A stretch of DNA of 64,000 nt from Sebastes aleutianus (lineage: Eukaryota; Chordata; Actinopteri; Perciformes; Sebastidae). The translations under genes were made by a program, and so were the position numbers. Under the pieces are notes generated by a model, which was given only the letters and a program-made list of their open reading frames with translations, was not told the DNA's origin and ran no database searches. The stretch spans positions 37,142,114 through 37,206,113 of the forward strand of contig CAKAKS010000072.1 of assembly GCA_916700875.1 (NCBI GenBank), written 5' to 3'. Shown here in pieces: positions 40,257 through 52,979 of the stretch; the stretch's first letter is position 1, and every line of letters starts with the position of its first letter.

Positions 40257-43200
40257 CTCCAGGGATGGAGCTGTGCAGCCTCAGGCCTGTTCTGATCCTC
40301 TACTGTTAGAGAAACAAGCCTGAACGAACCCCCAACACACACACACAAACACACACACACAGACACACACAGTCTAATTAACAGGGCTCTCTCTCCACTT
40401 GGCTTCCCTCTCTAATTGGCTCACCATTTCTTCCCATTAATTATGCTCCATTTCATATCCCCTTAATGAGTCTGGCCCCGCCTCCCTTCTTTAACGCTAA
40501 TTAGCCGCTTTGAGGCTCACACACTAAAAACAAGAAGAGGAGGAAGAAACAGCCCTGTGATGTTTTACAGTGTGTTGACATCCCTGTGTTTTGTCCTTGT
40601 GCAGCACCCGTACCCGTCAGAGGAGCAGAAGAAGCAGCTGGCTCAGGACACCGGCCTCACCATCCTGCAGGTCAACAACTGGTGAGTCGTTGACGTTGGC
40701 GACGCCACACTCTTGTTGTGTTTAGGTTGCCCCTTCCCCCCCAAGAGGCAACCTAATGATTTGAATGATTAATTCCTGTGGGGTTGCCCCTTCTTCAAAT
40801 ATCCCCCAATTACAGTTACAGAGGGGAGGAGGCGGTTAATTGGAGAGTTAATTGGAGCTTGGAGGGTGGAGGTAGAGACCTGTAGGAGGTTTCCTGGTGT
40901 GTTCTGTTTACTGATAAATAAAATGGAGACGTCAGCAAGTTTCACTGTTGGGGATTCAACCGTTCACATATAGTTAGCACACGGTTTAATTCCCCTAAAC
41001 TTAAAGGACGAGGAAGTTTTAGCCTATATAAGCAATTTTTAAAACAAGTTTTGGGACTCTTTTTCGACACAAGGAACTTCTCCAGGAAGCTTTCTAGGAC
41101 TTTTACCGGCATTGCAAGTTCAGAACCTGGTTCCAGTTTTTATTTGTTTTGGTTAACTTAACTAAGGTTAGAGAAAGATCATCAAACAGTGACTACGTTT
41201 ACATCATAGGCTGTATATAAAGATGGACGACGCGTCTCCACTTCCTCCCATTGTACACAATTGAAGCCAAAATATCCCGCATACGGGAGTGTTGCCATCT
41301 TGAGATTTTGACATCATTTGGAGCCAGAGTCTGCGCAGTAGTGATCAGGCGGTGGAGCTGCGGTATCGAGGTCAATGAGAGACTCACAGCTGTCAATCAT
41401 GATGTCTCACCCCCTTTTTTATAGCATCAAATAACTAATTAAAACCAAACTTATCAAAAAAATGAACACTTGAACAAACATCAGTGTGATAAGAACTACC
41501 TAAAATGACAGAAACCATCTTTGGGAAAAATGTAATTGACGTGTAGTTTGACTTTTTAGTTTGGCCTATGTCCCATTCGCTAACATGGAGGGGGCGGGAT
41601 TTATGACCTATACTGCAGCCAGCCACCAGGGGGCGATCCAGATGTTTTGGCTTCACTTTTGGGGAGCTGTCATGTCGTCCATCTTTAAATACTATGGTTT
41701 ATATGCACACTAATATTCCGCTATTATGACAATATATTGAATTTGATATGGGTCATGTTAACAGCATATTCTGTTTGGATATTCTGAATTAGGCCTTATT
41801 CTGAATGGAGCATTTTCCGATTAAGACGTGGGATATTATTCTGGTTATTCTTTGGACATGTATACAGCACATTCAGAATATGTGTTTCAATTTGGGTTTT
41901 TGCGTCAGTTTGCGACACACGGCCTCCTACTGTTTTTTTTTTGTTTGGGCCAACAGCAGCGGCGACGTCCCATACAGTTACAGACAAAACAAGAATCACA
42001 TTCCAGAAACATTTTAAACAGCTGCTTTCAACTCGTCAGGAGGAGAAATCCACCCTGAGATCCTTTAAGGAGGTTCAGAAACTGTTGCTTCGATCTCATA
42101 ACGGCATTAAACGTACGCAGATTTTCTCGTTTTCTTTTTCCATCTCAATGATACGTCTTCTGTTTACAAAAAGAAAAACAAGAATTAAACTTCATGGTTC
42201 CTGTTTTCGAGTGAATATTTCACATAAATTCAGTGGAAACACCCTCCGACTTCTTAAAAGGGCCGGTTCTGAGGTGATATACTGGTATATACTGGAGCCT
42301 CTGAAGCCATTAGTCAGACCCGCTCCCTCCGAATATTTGGCTGTTGCCGTGGTAACGCCTCTGGAGCAGCTCGCAGTGTTTTCCCTGATTCTGCAGATTT
42401 AGAGTGAACGAGTGAGCAGAGACGAAGGCTGTAAATGACGCTCTGATCCGACTGCTGGTTTATATCGTCAGTGTGTGTGTGTGTTTGGACGTTATATAGA
42501 TGCTTGGATTTACACATTACATCTTCTCCTCACCTTCTTCCTCTACTCTCCTTATCTCCTCTTATTATTCCCTTATTTCCTCTCCTCCTGTTTCTCTCCT
42601 CTTTCCTCTCTTCTCCTTGTTTTACTCTCTTTTCCTTTTATTTCCTCTCCTCTCTTGTTTCCTTTCCTATCCTCTCATTTTTTTTCCCTCTTATCTCCTC
42701 TCCCTAATTCCTTCCCTTGCTTCCTCATATTTCCTCTCCTCATTTCCTCTCCTCTCCTTGTTTCCTTACCTTGCTTCCTTTTATCTCCTCTTCTTGTGTT
42801 CTTCCCTTGATTCCTTATATTCCCTCTCCTTGTTACCTCTTCTTGTTTCCTTCCCTTGCCTCCTCTCCTCTCATCTCCTCTCTTCACTTTTTTCCACTTC
42901 CTCCTCCTCTCCACTCTTTGCTTCTCGCCTCTCCTTCTTCATATCCTCTCACCTCATCTTTTCTTGTTTTCTCTCACGCTCCTCTTCTCTTTCATATCTC
43001 CTCGTCTTTCTTCCTTTCTCTTTCTCTCCTCTTCCTCCTCTCCTCCTCTGTCCTCTCCCTCACCATCTCCTCTCTTGTCCCCTTGTATCCAACTCCTCCT
43101 TTTGTCTTTTTTTATCATCGTATCTTCCTCATGTCAGCTCTCAACTTCCCTCATTTCATCTCCCCTTTCTTCTTTTCTTCTTTCTTTTCCTTCTCCTCTT

Positions 43201-46200
43201 CCTTTATTCTTATTTTGGTGCTCCACCCTCTCCTCCTCTTGCCTCCCCTATTTTCCACTCCTTTACTCTTCTTCCTCCTCCTCACCTTTTATCTGCAGAT
43301 TAGACTGAACTGATTTTTTTGGTTTACCAGAAACTCAAATGTTCATTTCATTGTATCATCAACACATTATTATTATTATCATTGTTATTATTATCATTAT
43401 TATTATTATTATTATCATTATTATTATCATTATTATTATTATTTTATTATTATTATTATTATTATTACTTCTATTATAATGATTAATATTATTGTTATTA
43501 TTTCTATTATCATTATTATTGTAGGTCAAACTCGGTCAATCAGATTCGTTTTAGTATTGTTTTAATTTTTACTTCAAGTGCTTCTACATGTCTTACAAAC
43601 ATACTTTGTGTTTGTTGATTTATGAGAGATGTGTGTGTGTGTGTGTGAGAGAGGTTGAGGCAGTTGGTGTAAATGGCATTTTCATGGCAAACAGCTGGAC
43701 TGGTTTATTTAAACACACCCGTTGTGGAGGGGTGAGAGGGGGGATGGTGGGGAGGGGGGGGGGGGGGGGTAGTGAGTACTGACCTGAGAATGACACCCAG
43801 GGTGGGCGGGGCTTAGCGACTGTTTTACAAGCAGTGTGTTAGTGTGTGTGTGTGTTTGGTGATTGTGGTTGTGTAGCAGCTTTGTTTAAAACCTCAGTGG
43901 AGGAGTCTGACTGTACAGAGAGGACAACCTCCTCCTCCTCCTCCTCTTCCTCCTCCTCCTCCTTCTACCCTCAGGTTGGAGGGGCTGGAGGCGACAGAGG
44001 GGGGCGGGCCCAGAGTTTCATTAATGTTTTGGTTTTTCCGTTTAAAAAGAATTAGACGTGAGGTCGATGTTTGCAGCCTCGCTGTGACACCTGAAAGAGT
44101 CCAGCATCATCGTCTCCAAACAAACTTTTCAACAGGACAAAACAGAAAATATCAGGTCCAAACATGGTAGAATCAACACACTGTATTTGCTCCTACAATC
44201 ATTTAGTTCAACTGTTCGATCAATCACAGATCTACATCAGGCACCAGATCTAGAGATGTTCCAATACAATTTTTTCCTACCCCATACCAATTCCGATACC
44301 TGAACTTGCGGTATCGGCCGATCAGGGCTCGAGCTTAAGGACGTCCCGTCATCCCGGGATACTGGTATCGGAATAACTCTAACCAGATCTATGACTGATC
44401 GGAGAGAATGAAAAATGATTATGGAGAAAAAGAAACAGTGTGTGGATTCCAACAGTTTGCCCGAACCCAACATGAATAAAACAATTTTAAAAAAGAGACA
44501 AGGGCTTGATAAGGGCTTGACAATAAGGATTGCCCAGGGAAAGTAAAATGCAACGTCGGGCTACTAAATCTAGCAACTCATTTGCCCAATTGGGCAAGTG
44601 GTAAAAAATAACTAGAAAATGCATTTCCTGCTGGGAATGCTGACAGCTGAAATTAATTACCAAGCATTGTTGAAAGTGACGAGCTGAATTGTGAAACTGG
44701 CAGAGTTGAAAGCTGAACTTCATGACCCAAAAAAAAGAGCTGAAATACATTGCTAGAAAAGCAGGAAGCTAAATAATGTAATACTGTCGACGATGGATGT
44801 TGAAATTAATTATCTCGTTAGAGAGAAAGTAGTTTTTGGGTGGAATGAACCTTTAAAACTATAAGTCTTTAGACAGGAAGTAATATTTGGCTCGAATAAA
44901 CTTTTAGAATTGTACATACTTGGACAGAAAGTAGTATGTTGGCAAAATGAATCTTTAAAACTGCAAGTCGCTAGACAGAAAGTGGTATTTGGGTGGAAAG
45001 TAGCAGTAGTAGTACAAGAAAAATCATAGCACTACTGTCCTTACAGAGCTGAATATTTTGATATTTGAATGGTTTCTGTAGCTCAAAGTATGTAGAAGTA
45101 GTTAAAGTACAAAAAAATGTACGGAAGAAATAGAAGAAGTTGAAGAAATCTGCATTCCCAGTTAAACCCATCATTTCTTACAGAGCTGACAATTGAAGCA
45201 GCGAAGGAGTGAGCCATCTCACCTTCTTCTCATCTCTGTTGAGAGTTGCACATGCGCAGTATACCGATCGAACAACTTTAGTCTTTGTTACCACTAATAA
45301 GTAAAACAATTTATAAAGGGGCAAGTAAAAACTGACTTTGGCCAAATAGATTTCTAAAAACATTAACGTTGAACTCTGCTGATACAAACGTGAGCACAGT
45401 TGTGTGCTTTGTGGCAGTTTATGACTCGTCTGGCCGCAGAAGAATAAAAAGCCTCAGTGTTATGGAGGCCGGTGGGGGGGCAGCTGATGGTCGATGTCTT
45501 TGTGCAGCAGTGTGTGTGTGTGTGTGTGCGTGTTTAGGGGTTGACAGCTGTAAACTTAGTCTCATGGTGTGAACAGGTCATGAATAGGTGAAGCTATGAC
45601 TCTCTAATGGAAGTTAGAAACAGACGATCAGACGATTCTTTTTGCTCGACATTGTGTGTTTTTTTTCCACCTCAACATTAAAGTAGTGAACTTGGAATTT
45701 GTGTTCAACCACTAAATAATCTAATAACATCAGAACATTCTGGGATTAATTGTCCACAACTTTGTGTTTACATGAAATTATGATTTATGGCAAGAAATAC
45801 CGTAAATGTTGGGAAATGAGTGTCCTTTTCCCAGGAATTCAACAAGTGTGGACATGAATTGTGAACAGTCCAACCAAAGAGTAGTTTTTCCATCTCAAAC
45901 TCTTTCATTCAAAGGATTCGAAGGAAGGAGGTGATATATCCAGAATTAACATGAAAAAAAATACACAAAAGTCAGAAAAAAAACATAGTTTTGTGTAACA
46001 GCAATATGCTTTCTTTGATATTATTCTTTTTTAAAATAATCTTGTGACACTGTTCCTGTTACAAATTGTCTTTACTTATTAAACCATTAGCTCTTCTTGC
46101 TATTGCCCTGTACACGCTTTTCTCCTTATATTTAAGTATTTTGTTTTTTGAGGACAGTTTTCTTTAGGAGAGTCTCTGAAACAGCATTTTATTTTTCTGT

Positions 46201-49200
46201 TTCAGAGTTTTCCTCTGAGTCCAGAGGGTGTAAATTATTTGAGTGTTATCAGCTGTTCAGGGAGGAAATCCATCGATATTAGACCAGACATTCAGCCTCA
46301 TGCAGCAACGTTCTCTTAAACTTCTCTTATATTTTCTCTTAATTTGAAAACTTCAGCTTTATTGCAATTGTCATATACTGTACATACAATACGAGAACAT
46401 GAAATTCAACCTCTGCATTTAACCCATCCTAAGCATTTCAGGAGCAGTGGGCTACTGTACAGACCAAAACCACCAAAACAACCGGTCCGAGAACATCTCT
46501 CGCAAACGGTCCAAGTGAACCAAAAGGCAGGCTGCCTGTGTAGCATTTGTTGAGATGGACACATGTAAACTACAGGTTAACATGAGTGGGAGAGGACTGA
46601 CTTGCTTGACATCTGGGCCGAAGAGAACATACAGAATACGCTAAATAAAGTCCACAAAAATAGTGACGTTTATAAAGTCATTCGAGATAAACTGGAGGAG
46701 AAGGGATTTGTGCTCTCAGTAGATCAACACCGAGTCAAAGTGAAAAAACTGGCAGCTCTCACGACGAAAAAAAGATAAATTAGCTCCTTTGTACACACAC
46801 CTCAGTAGATTTTTTTTATTTGGTCCGCTTTAATTTGTGCTCCGTGAAACCGAACCAGACTAAATAGAAAACGAACTAAAAGAATCAATTTCACTCTGAT
46901 TCGGACTAGCCATACGGACTATGGCTTGTGAAAGCGCCCTTAAAAGCGTCAACAGACTCCGCAGGCTGGCTGTTCCAGAGCCGAGGCTACAGAAAAAGCC
47001 CTATCTAAGAGAAGAGAAAAAATAAGAAAACATTGGTGCATCCCAGAAGTCAATGGGTGCTAACAAAATAAGAATAAATTGTGGATATAAACAAAAATGA
47101 GAGGAAATGTGTTCTTATATCGCTTCCTGCATGAGGCCAAATGTCAAATATTTTAGTGAAAGTTCAGCTTCCTGTTGGAGCTGATGCAGATCATCCTTTA
47201 CTTTCCTTTAAAAATTCTGCTGTATCTCACCCTTCCTCCTCCTCACCCTTCCTCCTCCTCCTCCTCCTCCTCCCCGTCCTGCTTGCCTTTTTTTTACTCC
47301 CTGAAAAGACTGCTTTGGCTTTTGTTTTCCTGAAAAGGAAACAGGGTCGTCCCCCCACCTTTTTTTTGTGTACCCCCTCTCCTCCCTCTTTTCCGAACAA
47401 GTTGAAATGGAACCATCCCTCCCTGGGGGTGAGGAGGTGGGATGAGGGGGTGAGGGTAGGGAGGTGGTTGTAGGGGACATAAATCAAGTGGGAAACCACA
47501 GAGCTTTCACTCCGGGGCGGGTCAGGAGGGGTCGACAGGCGGTTCAGAAGGCTTTAAGCTGAGGAAGACCAGAGTGCTCCTCTGCAGAGGGGAGGCGGCA
47601 GGGGGAATATGGGGGAGTTAAGGGGGGGGTCACAGAAGGTGCCAGGTCATAGGTCACGCATACCAGGATGATGGCTTTCAAGAGTGTACTTAGAAGGGGA
47701 CATGTATGAATGCACTGCTGCTGCAGCCCTCCGATGCCTGAAGCCATCACAGACTTGGTTTCAGTGCAGTTTTCTTCTACTGTATTAACTTGATTAATAA
47801 GCAGTGTATTAAGCCCTGTGTTACATGTGGAATAATACTGTAAACACAATAAAAATATACAGAAATGAGACTAAATTGCTGTTGTGTACAACAATAGTTT
47901 CCATTGGTAAGCAGATGGCCAAGATCCAGGAAAGTGACAAACAATCATTTGATTTGGCACATTTATTTGATCTGCAAATAAATCAGAACGTAACTTGAGT
48001 CAAAGTGTTTTAGCTGCTAAACCGGACTTTTAGCTTACATAAATCTAAATTTAAGCTGCTGAAATGAACCACTGGCTAACAAAACAACAGCAAACATTTT
48101 TAGCGACTAACCTGAACTTTTAGCTTAATGAAACCAAACTGCAGGTTCAAAATTCTGTTTTTGTTTTGTTGACATATTTGACTCGAAGATTTTGTTTTAG
48201 AGAAATTTGGATATCTCTTTGTATCACTCCATTAATCAGAAAATATTGTCAACAGCCATTAAAAATACATTTTGCCATGTTTTTAGGAATCAAATGTTCT
48301 ATAAATCAGGCTGTGAATGATATATGACCAAACCCATCTGTAAAAACCTTCAAAATTTAGATAAGAATGAAACTGGAAAGTTTGATATATGTAGGTGCTA
48401 CTGAAGTGGAGATTTCTCGAATATGAGAAAAAACTCATTTTGAGAAAACGGCTTTTAAATATGTCTATTGTAAAATGTCATTCATTTTGAAGACACTACA
48501 GGTGAATAGGTTAAATTTTTAACTAACAGATATCACCATGAAACCTCCCCAGGTGATTACTCACATTAAGACAAATATTTTTTGTATTACAAGTTTTCTG
48601 AAATGTTATATTTAAATATGCAAATGAGGCATTATCTAATGTTAACTTTGGGTGAATTTTGGCGAAATATACAGACGCAAATAGACAAAGTAGTAAAATA
48701 AACACCTAAATGTGTATTTTGGATCTTTTCTTTCCACTACTTCGAAAGAAGACAATGTGGAAGCAAAATAACCCCAAATCTCAAAATTGACCAGTGCATG
48801 AAAAATTATGTTTTTGTCATAGTGTCTCGCCTAAAAATTTGGTTCTGTTTAAATTTTAGCTGTTTAACTGAACTGTTGGCTAATAGAAACCAAACTGCTT
48901 TAGCTGCTAAACCATTTGTTTCCTCTCCTTCTTGCTGTTAATCATGTCAGTAGGCCTATATTGATGCTAATTTGAGTTAATTTTGTATGAAAAACAATGA
49001 CATTTTGACGCAATATTGCAAAATCTTTGTATTTACAAACTTCAGGAGAGATAATTTCTGTACCTTCAAGTTGTTTCCACGGCACACAATCTATTATTCT
49101 TATTTTGCACCGCTTTTTAAAAATTATTATGAGTCGGTGCTTTTCTGACCTTGCAACAATATTTTATCAACTGCATTTCCCACTTTACTGATAGATGTGG

Positions 49201-52200
49201 ACGTCGAAGGTTAACTAGGCTAATTATGTTCCACATGGTTGCATGAAGCACTTTTCATCTGTTATGATTTGAACCTATTGTTTCCAGTCACGCTGAGAAA
49301 AGAAGAAAGAAAATATTTGAGAGAAACTTGAGATATTCAGTGTGCAGTGAGGCGTTTGATGTCCCTCAGTGAATCAGAGAGGAAGTTGAGGTTTCTCTGC
49401 AGCTTTACAGACAGAACACTGAAACACTGCCGCTCCACCTCATTTATAAACTGTCTCTCTGCGTTTCTTTCCCTCCTCCTGTTTCTCTCCTCTTCTACTT
49501 CTCAGGTTCATCAATGCGAGGCGGCGGATCGTTCAGCCCATGATCGACCAGTCAAACAGAGCAGGTGAGTTTTATGTTTTTCTATATTTACGATCCGGTC
49601 CAGATCAGCATCTACAGCTTGTGTAAAACTCTAATCCTGATAATAGTATGGTTTAATTTGGAATTTTGAAAATTTAGAATGTCTTGTTTTGTCCACAACT
49701 CAAAGATATTCAGTTTACTGTCATAGAGGAGTAAAGAAACAAGAAAATATTCACTTTTAAGATGCTGGAATTAGAGAATTTTGACTTAAAAAAAAAAATA
49801 CTGATTAATCCAATAAACCAATTAATCAATTTATCAAAATAGTTGGCGGTTAATTTATTAGTTGACTAACCGATTCATAGATGAAAGCTAGAAATATTTG
49901 AGTCAAGAAAATGTTGCATCATTGGTAGAGAATATGATCTATTTAATTACTGCCCCCTGTAAGAGTGTAAATGAGTGTATTTATCAAGGTTATAATAGTT
50001 TTGAATATTTTGTCTTACTTTTTAATTCATTTTTGTCTTGACTTTTCAATTTAATTTTAGTTTAGTTTTAGTTAATTTTGAGTGTTTTTGCTAGTTGTCG
50101 TTTAGTTTCAGAAAGGTTTCATTTTTATATATTCAGTTTTAGTTTGTTTTTGTTAAGGCCAGGTATAATGTCTCAGAAGAATGTAGCTACATATACTTAC
50201 AAAATACACGGTTGGAGAGCTGTGTAGGAATGGTTTTGATTTGGGAATCAACTTGAGTCCTCTTTCGCTACCACACTCAGAAGAAAACAAGCCCAGTTGG
50301 TTAACATTAGACCTGAGCTGAATAGCTTCTTGGTTAAAAGGCATTCGGTCAATTACAATATTTAAATCATGTTCTTGTTATTTAATTCTACAAGATTAGA
50401 TGAACACATTTTTTACTAAACATTGAAAAATATGCTCAAAAAACATCATCATCAAAACATGACAAACTCAAGCCCAACAGACAACAACAGCTGTCAGTGT
50501 GTCAGTGTGCTGACTTGACTATGACTTGCCCCAAACCGCATGTGATTATCATAAAGTGGGCATGTCTGTAAAGGGGAGACTCGTGGGTACCCATAGAACC
50601 CATTTTCATTCACATATCTTGAGGTGAAAGGTTAAAGGACCCCTTTGAAAATGGCCATGCCAGTTTTTCCTCGTCAAAATTTAGCGCAAGTTTGTAGCAT
50701 TATTTAACCTGCTTCGCGACAAGCTAGTATGACATGGTTGTTACCAATGGATTCCTTAGTTTATTTAGTTTCATATGATACCAGTAGCTTTAAAACTGAG
50801 CCCGCCACAACCTAAAAATCGCAAATTGCCTTAATGCATTAAAGAAATGAGTGGTGTTAAAAAAATTTGCGATAACGCGTTATTATCGTGTTAACTTTGA
50901 CAGCCTTAGTTTATACAAATTTCCTGAAACCTGGACATGATGTCTTCATGTGCAAAACCAGGATACTCCAAACACCCGATCATAACTGGAATACTGAGTG
51001 CATGTAAACAAACTCCTGCAGCCTGAATGTGAGCAGTAAGACGCTCTAACAAAGCCTCACTGGTGAACTTCCCCCCGCTCGCTGTGTCTTTTGCTCTCTT
51101 GGCTCCTCGGTGTGTTAAAACGAACAGAGAAGCTTAAACTCCAGGATTGAATGGCCTCTAAACCCAAGCAGGATTAGCTCCAGACAAAGACGCTAATCGC
51201 TTTGACTGACCACTCCATTGAACATTTTAACCTGGGATTAAAACAAATAGGAGCCTGGCTAAAGCGGGGCTAAAGTACCGCTAGCCTTTTGGCCCCTGAG
51301 CTTTGTTAGCATTTACCCCGCAGCTGACTTCCACACAAAAGCATCGATACACTGCTGAATGACGGCGATGAGAAACTGTTAAAGGCCTGAATCTTGGGAA
51401 TGTGACTATGCAGATTGAAAAACTTCCCTCACTTCCCCTGAAGACGAAACTTTATGGAGCTAATTTCCCCCGTGAGGATGAATACATTTTATTTAAAGTC
51501 ATCTCATCACTGATTAATGACCGACTTCCTCCTCCTCTGCTCCTCTCTCCAAAGATCAGATGCAAGATGAAAAAATACACTACAGCATAAACAAGTTTAG
51601 AGAAAACAGGAAAGATTTTATTTAGATTTTATGCAGAAATTGTATACATAACAAATATAAAACTAACTACAGCATTTTTAAGTACAAATGTTAAACCTGC
51701 AGCCTTTATTTTGGTGGTTTCTGTCGAGTTATTGTTTGTCTTTTCGGTAAATTTGCAAGACAAAATATTTTCCTACCAGCACATGACCAATAACCTACAA
51801 CGTTAGTCCATCTAAGAGTAAATAGTTTATTTGTTGGGGACTATTTTTAGTGGCGGATTAATCCACATGTGGTGCTCTAGTGAGTATTAGTGGCAGCAGG
51901 ACAGTGTATGTGGGATTGAGTCAAAATAAACTACAGTGTGTGTTTTCAGGGTGATGAAGGAACATGTCACCCAGTGACACAGAGAGGCTCATTGATGTGA
52001 TTTTAATAGTTTTTGGACAACAGTGGACAACTATGGCTCAGAAGAAGAAGATAAAGTGACATTCATAGTTGGTTTGAGTCTTTTCACGGGATTGGTTGAC
52101 AATAAGAAAAAATATAGAATACCACCAGACTTATCCTTCCTGTAGTTTCTTGCCCTCTCCACCTTTCTTTCATCCCTGCCCTGTTGTAGAGCAGTGGGGT

Positions 52201-52932
52201 CTGTGGAGACGGTCAAAAGGTCAGAGGTCATAGATCAGGTGTGTGAAACTGCCTTGACTTGCTACAGCACAATATTCATTTTCCGAAATAAAGTATGAAG
52301 CTGAAGTCAGGCTTTTATTAACACACTAACAGTCTAAAATCATGCTGTAGTGCCCCTAGAGGCTGGAATATATAAGTATTTATTACACGGCTTTGTTGAA
52401 TACGTGATTCTTTGTAAGGGCAGCTGCAGTTTGTACTAAAAGTAAAAAGATCAATATGTAATTTGGAACGTAGGCTAAATGTAAACTTTGTCCTAAAGGT
52501 TGGGGCTATAGAGGAGGGGTCAGGGGTCATCAAAGTCATCGTTATTCATCCTCTGGGGAGCAGGAATATCCGCAGTAATGTTCAAGGGAATGTGGCCAGT
52601 AGTCGTTGAGATATCTAAATCTGGACCAAATTGTCTCAACACTAACGAGAGGCCGGTCTCTGCAGGAAGGAGTAGTTGTGTGTGTGATAGACAGCAGCTG
52701 TCAAACCGTCCTCCGCCTCACAGTGTGAGTGTGAGAGTGATGTCATCACTGTGGGACAGCAGGCAGCGAGATAATTAAAAAGAGTAATCCCCCCCCGCCT
52801 CCCCACCGTGTCCGCAGTGAGCCATCCAGGACCGTACGGCCCAGATGGTCAGCCAATGGGAAGCTTCATTATGGACGGACAGACACACATGGGAATCAGA
52901 CCACCTGGTAAACACACACACACACACACACA

Positions 52933-52979
<47 letters not shown>

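Noticed and set aside
41796..42402. Overlapping 67-153 codon frames in intron 9
   Set aside because: No domain is recognisable, codon use is intron-like, and there are no splice partners in the MEIS frame.
42471..43313. Frames up to 267 codons rich in Ser, Leu, Phe and Pro
   Set aside because: They are compositional artefacts of a ~780-bp polypyrimidine tract; all three frames are open at once.
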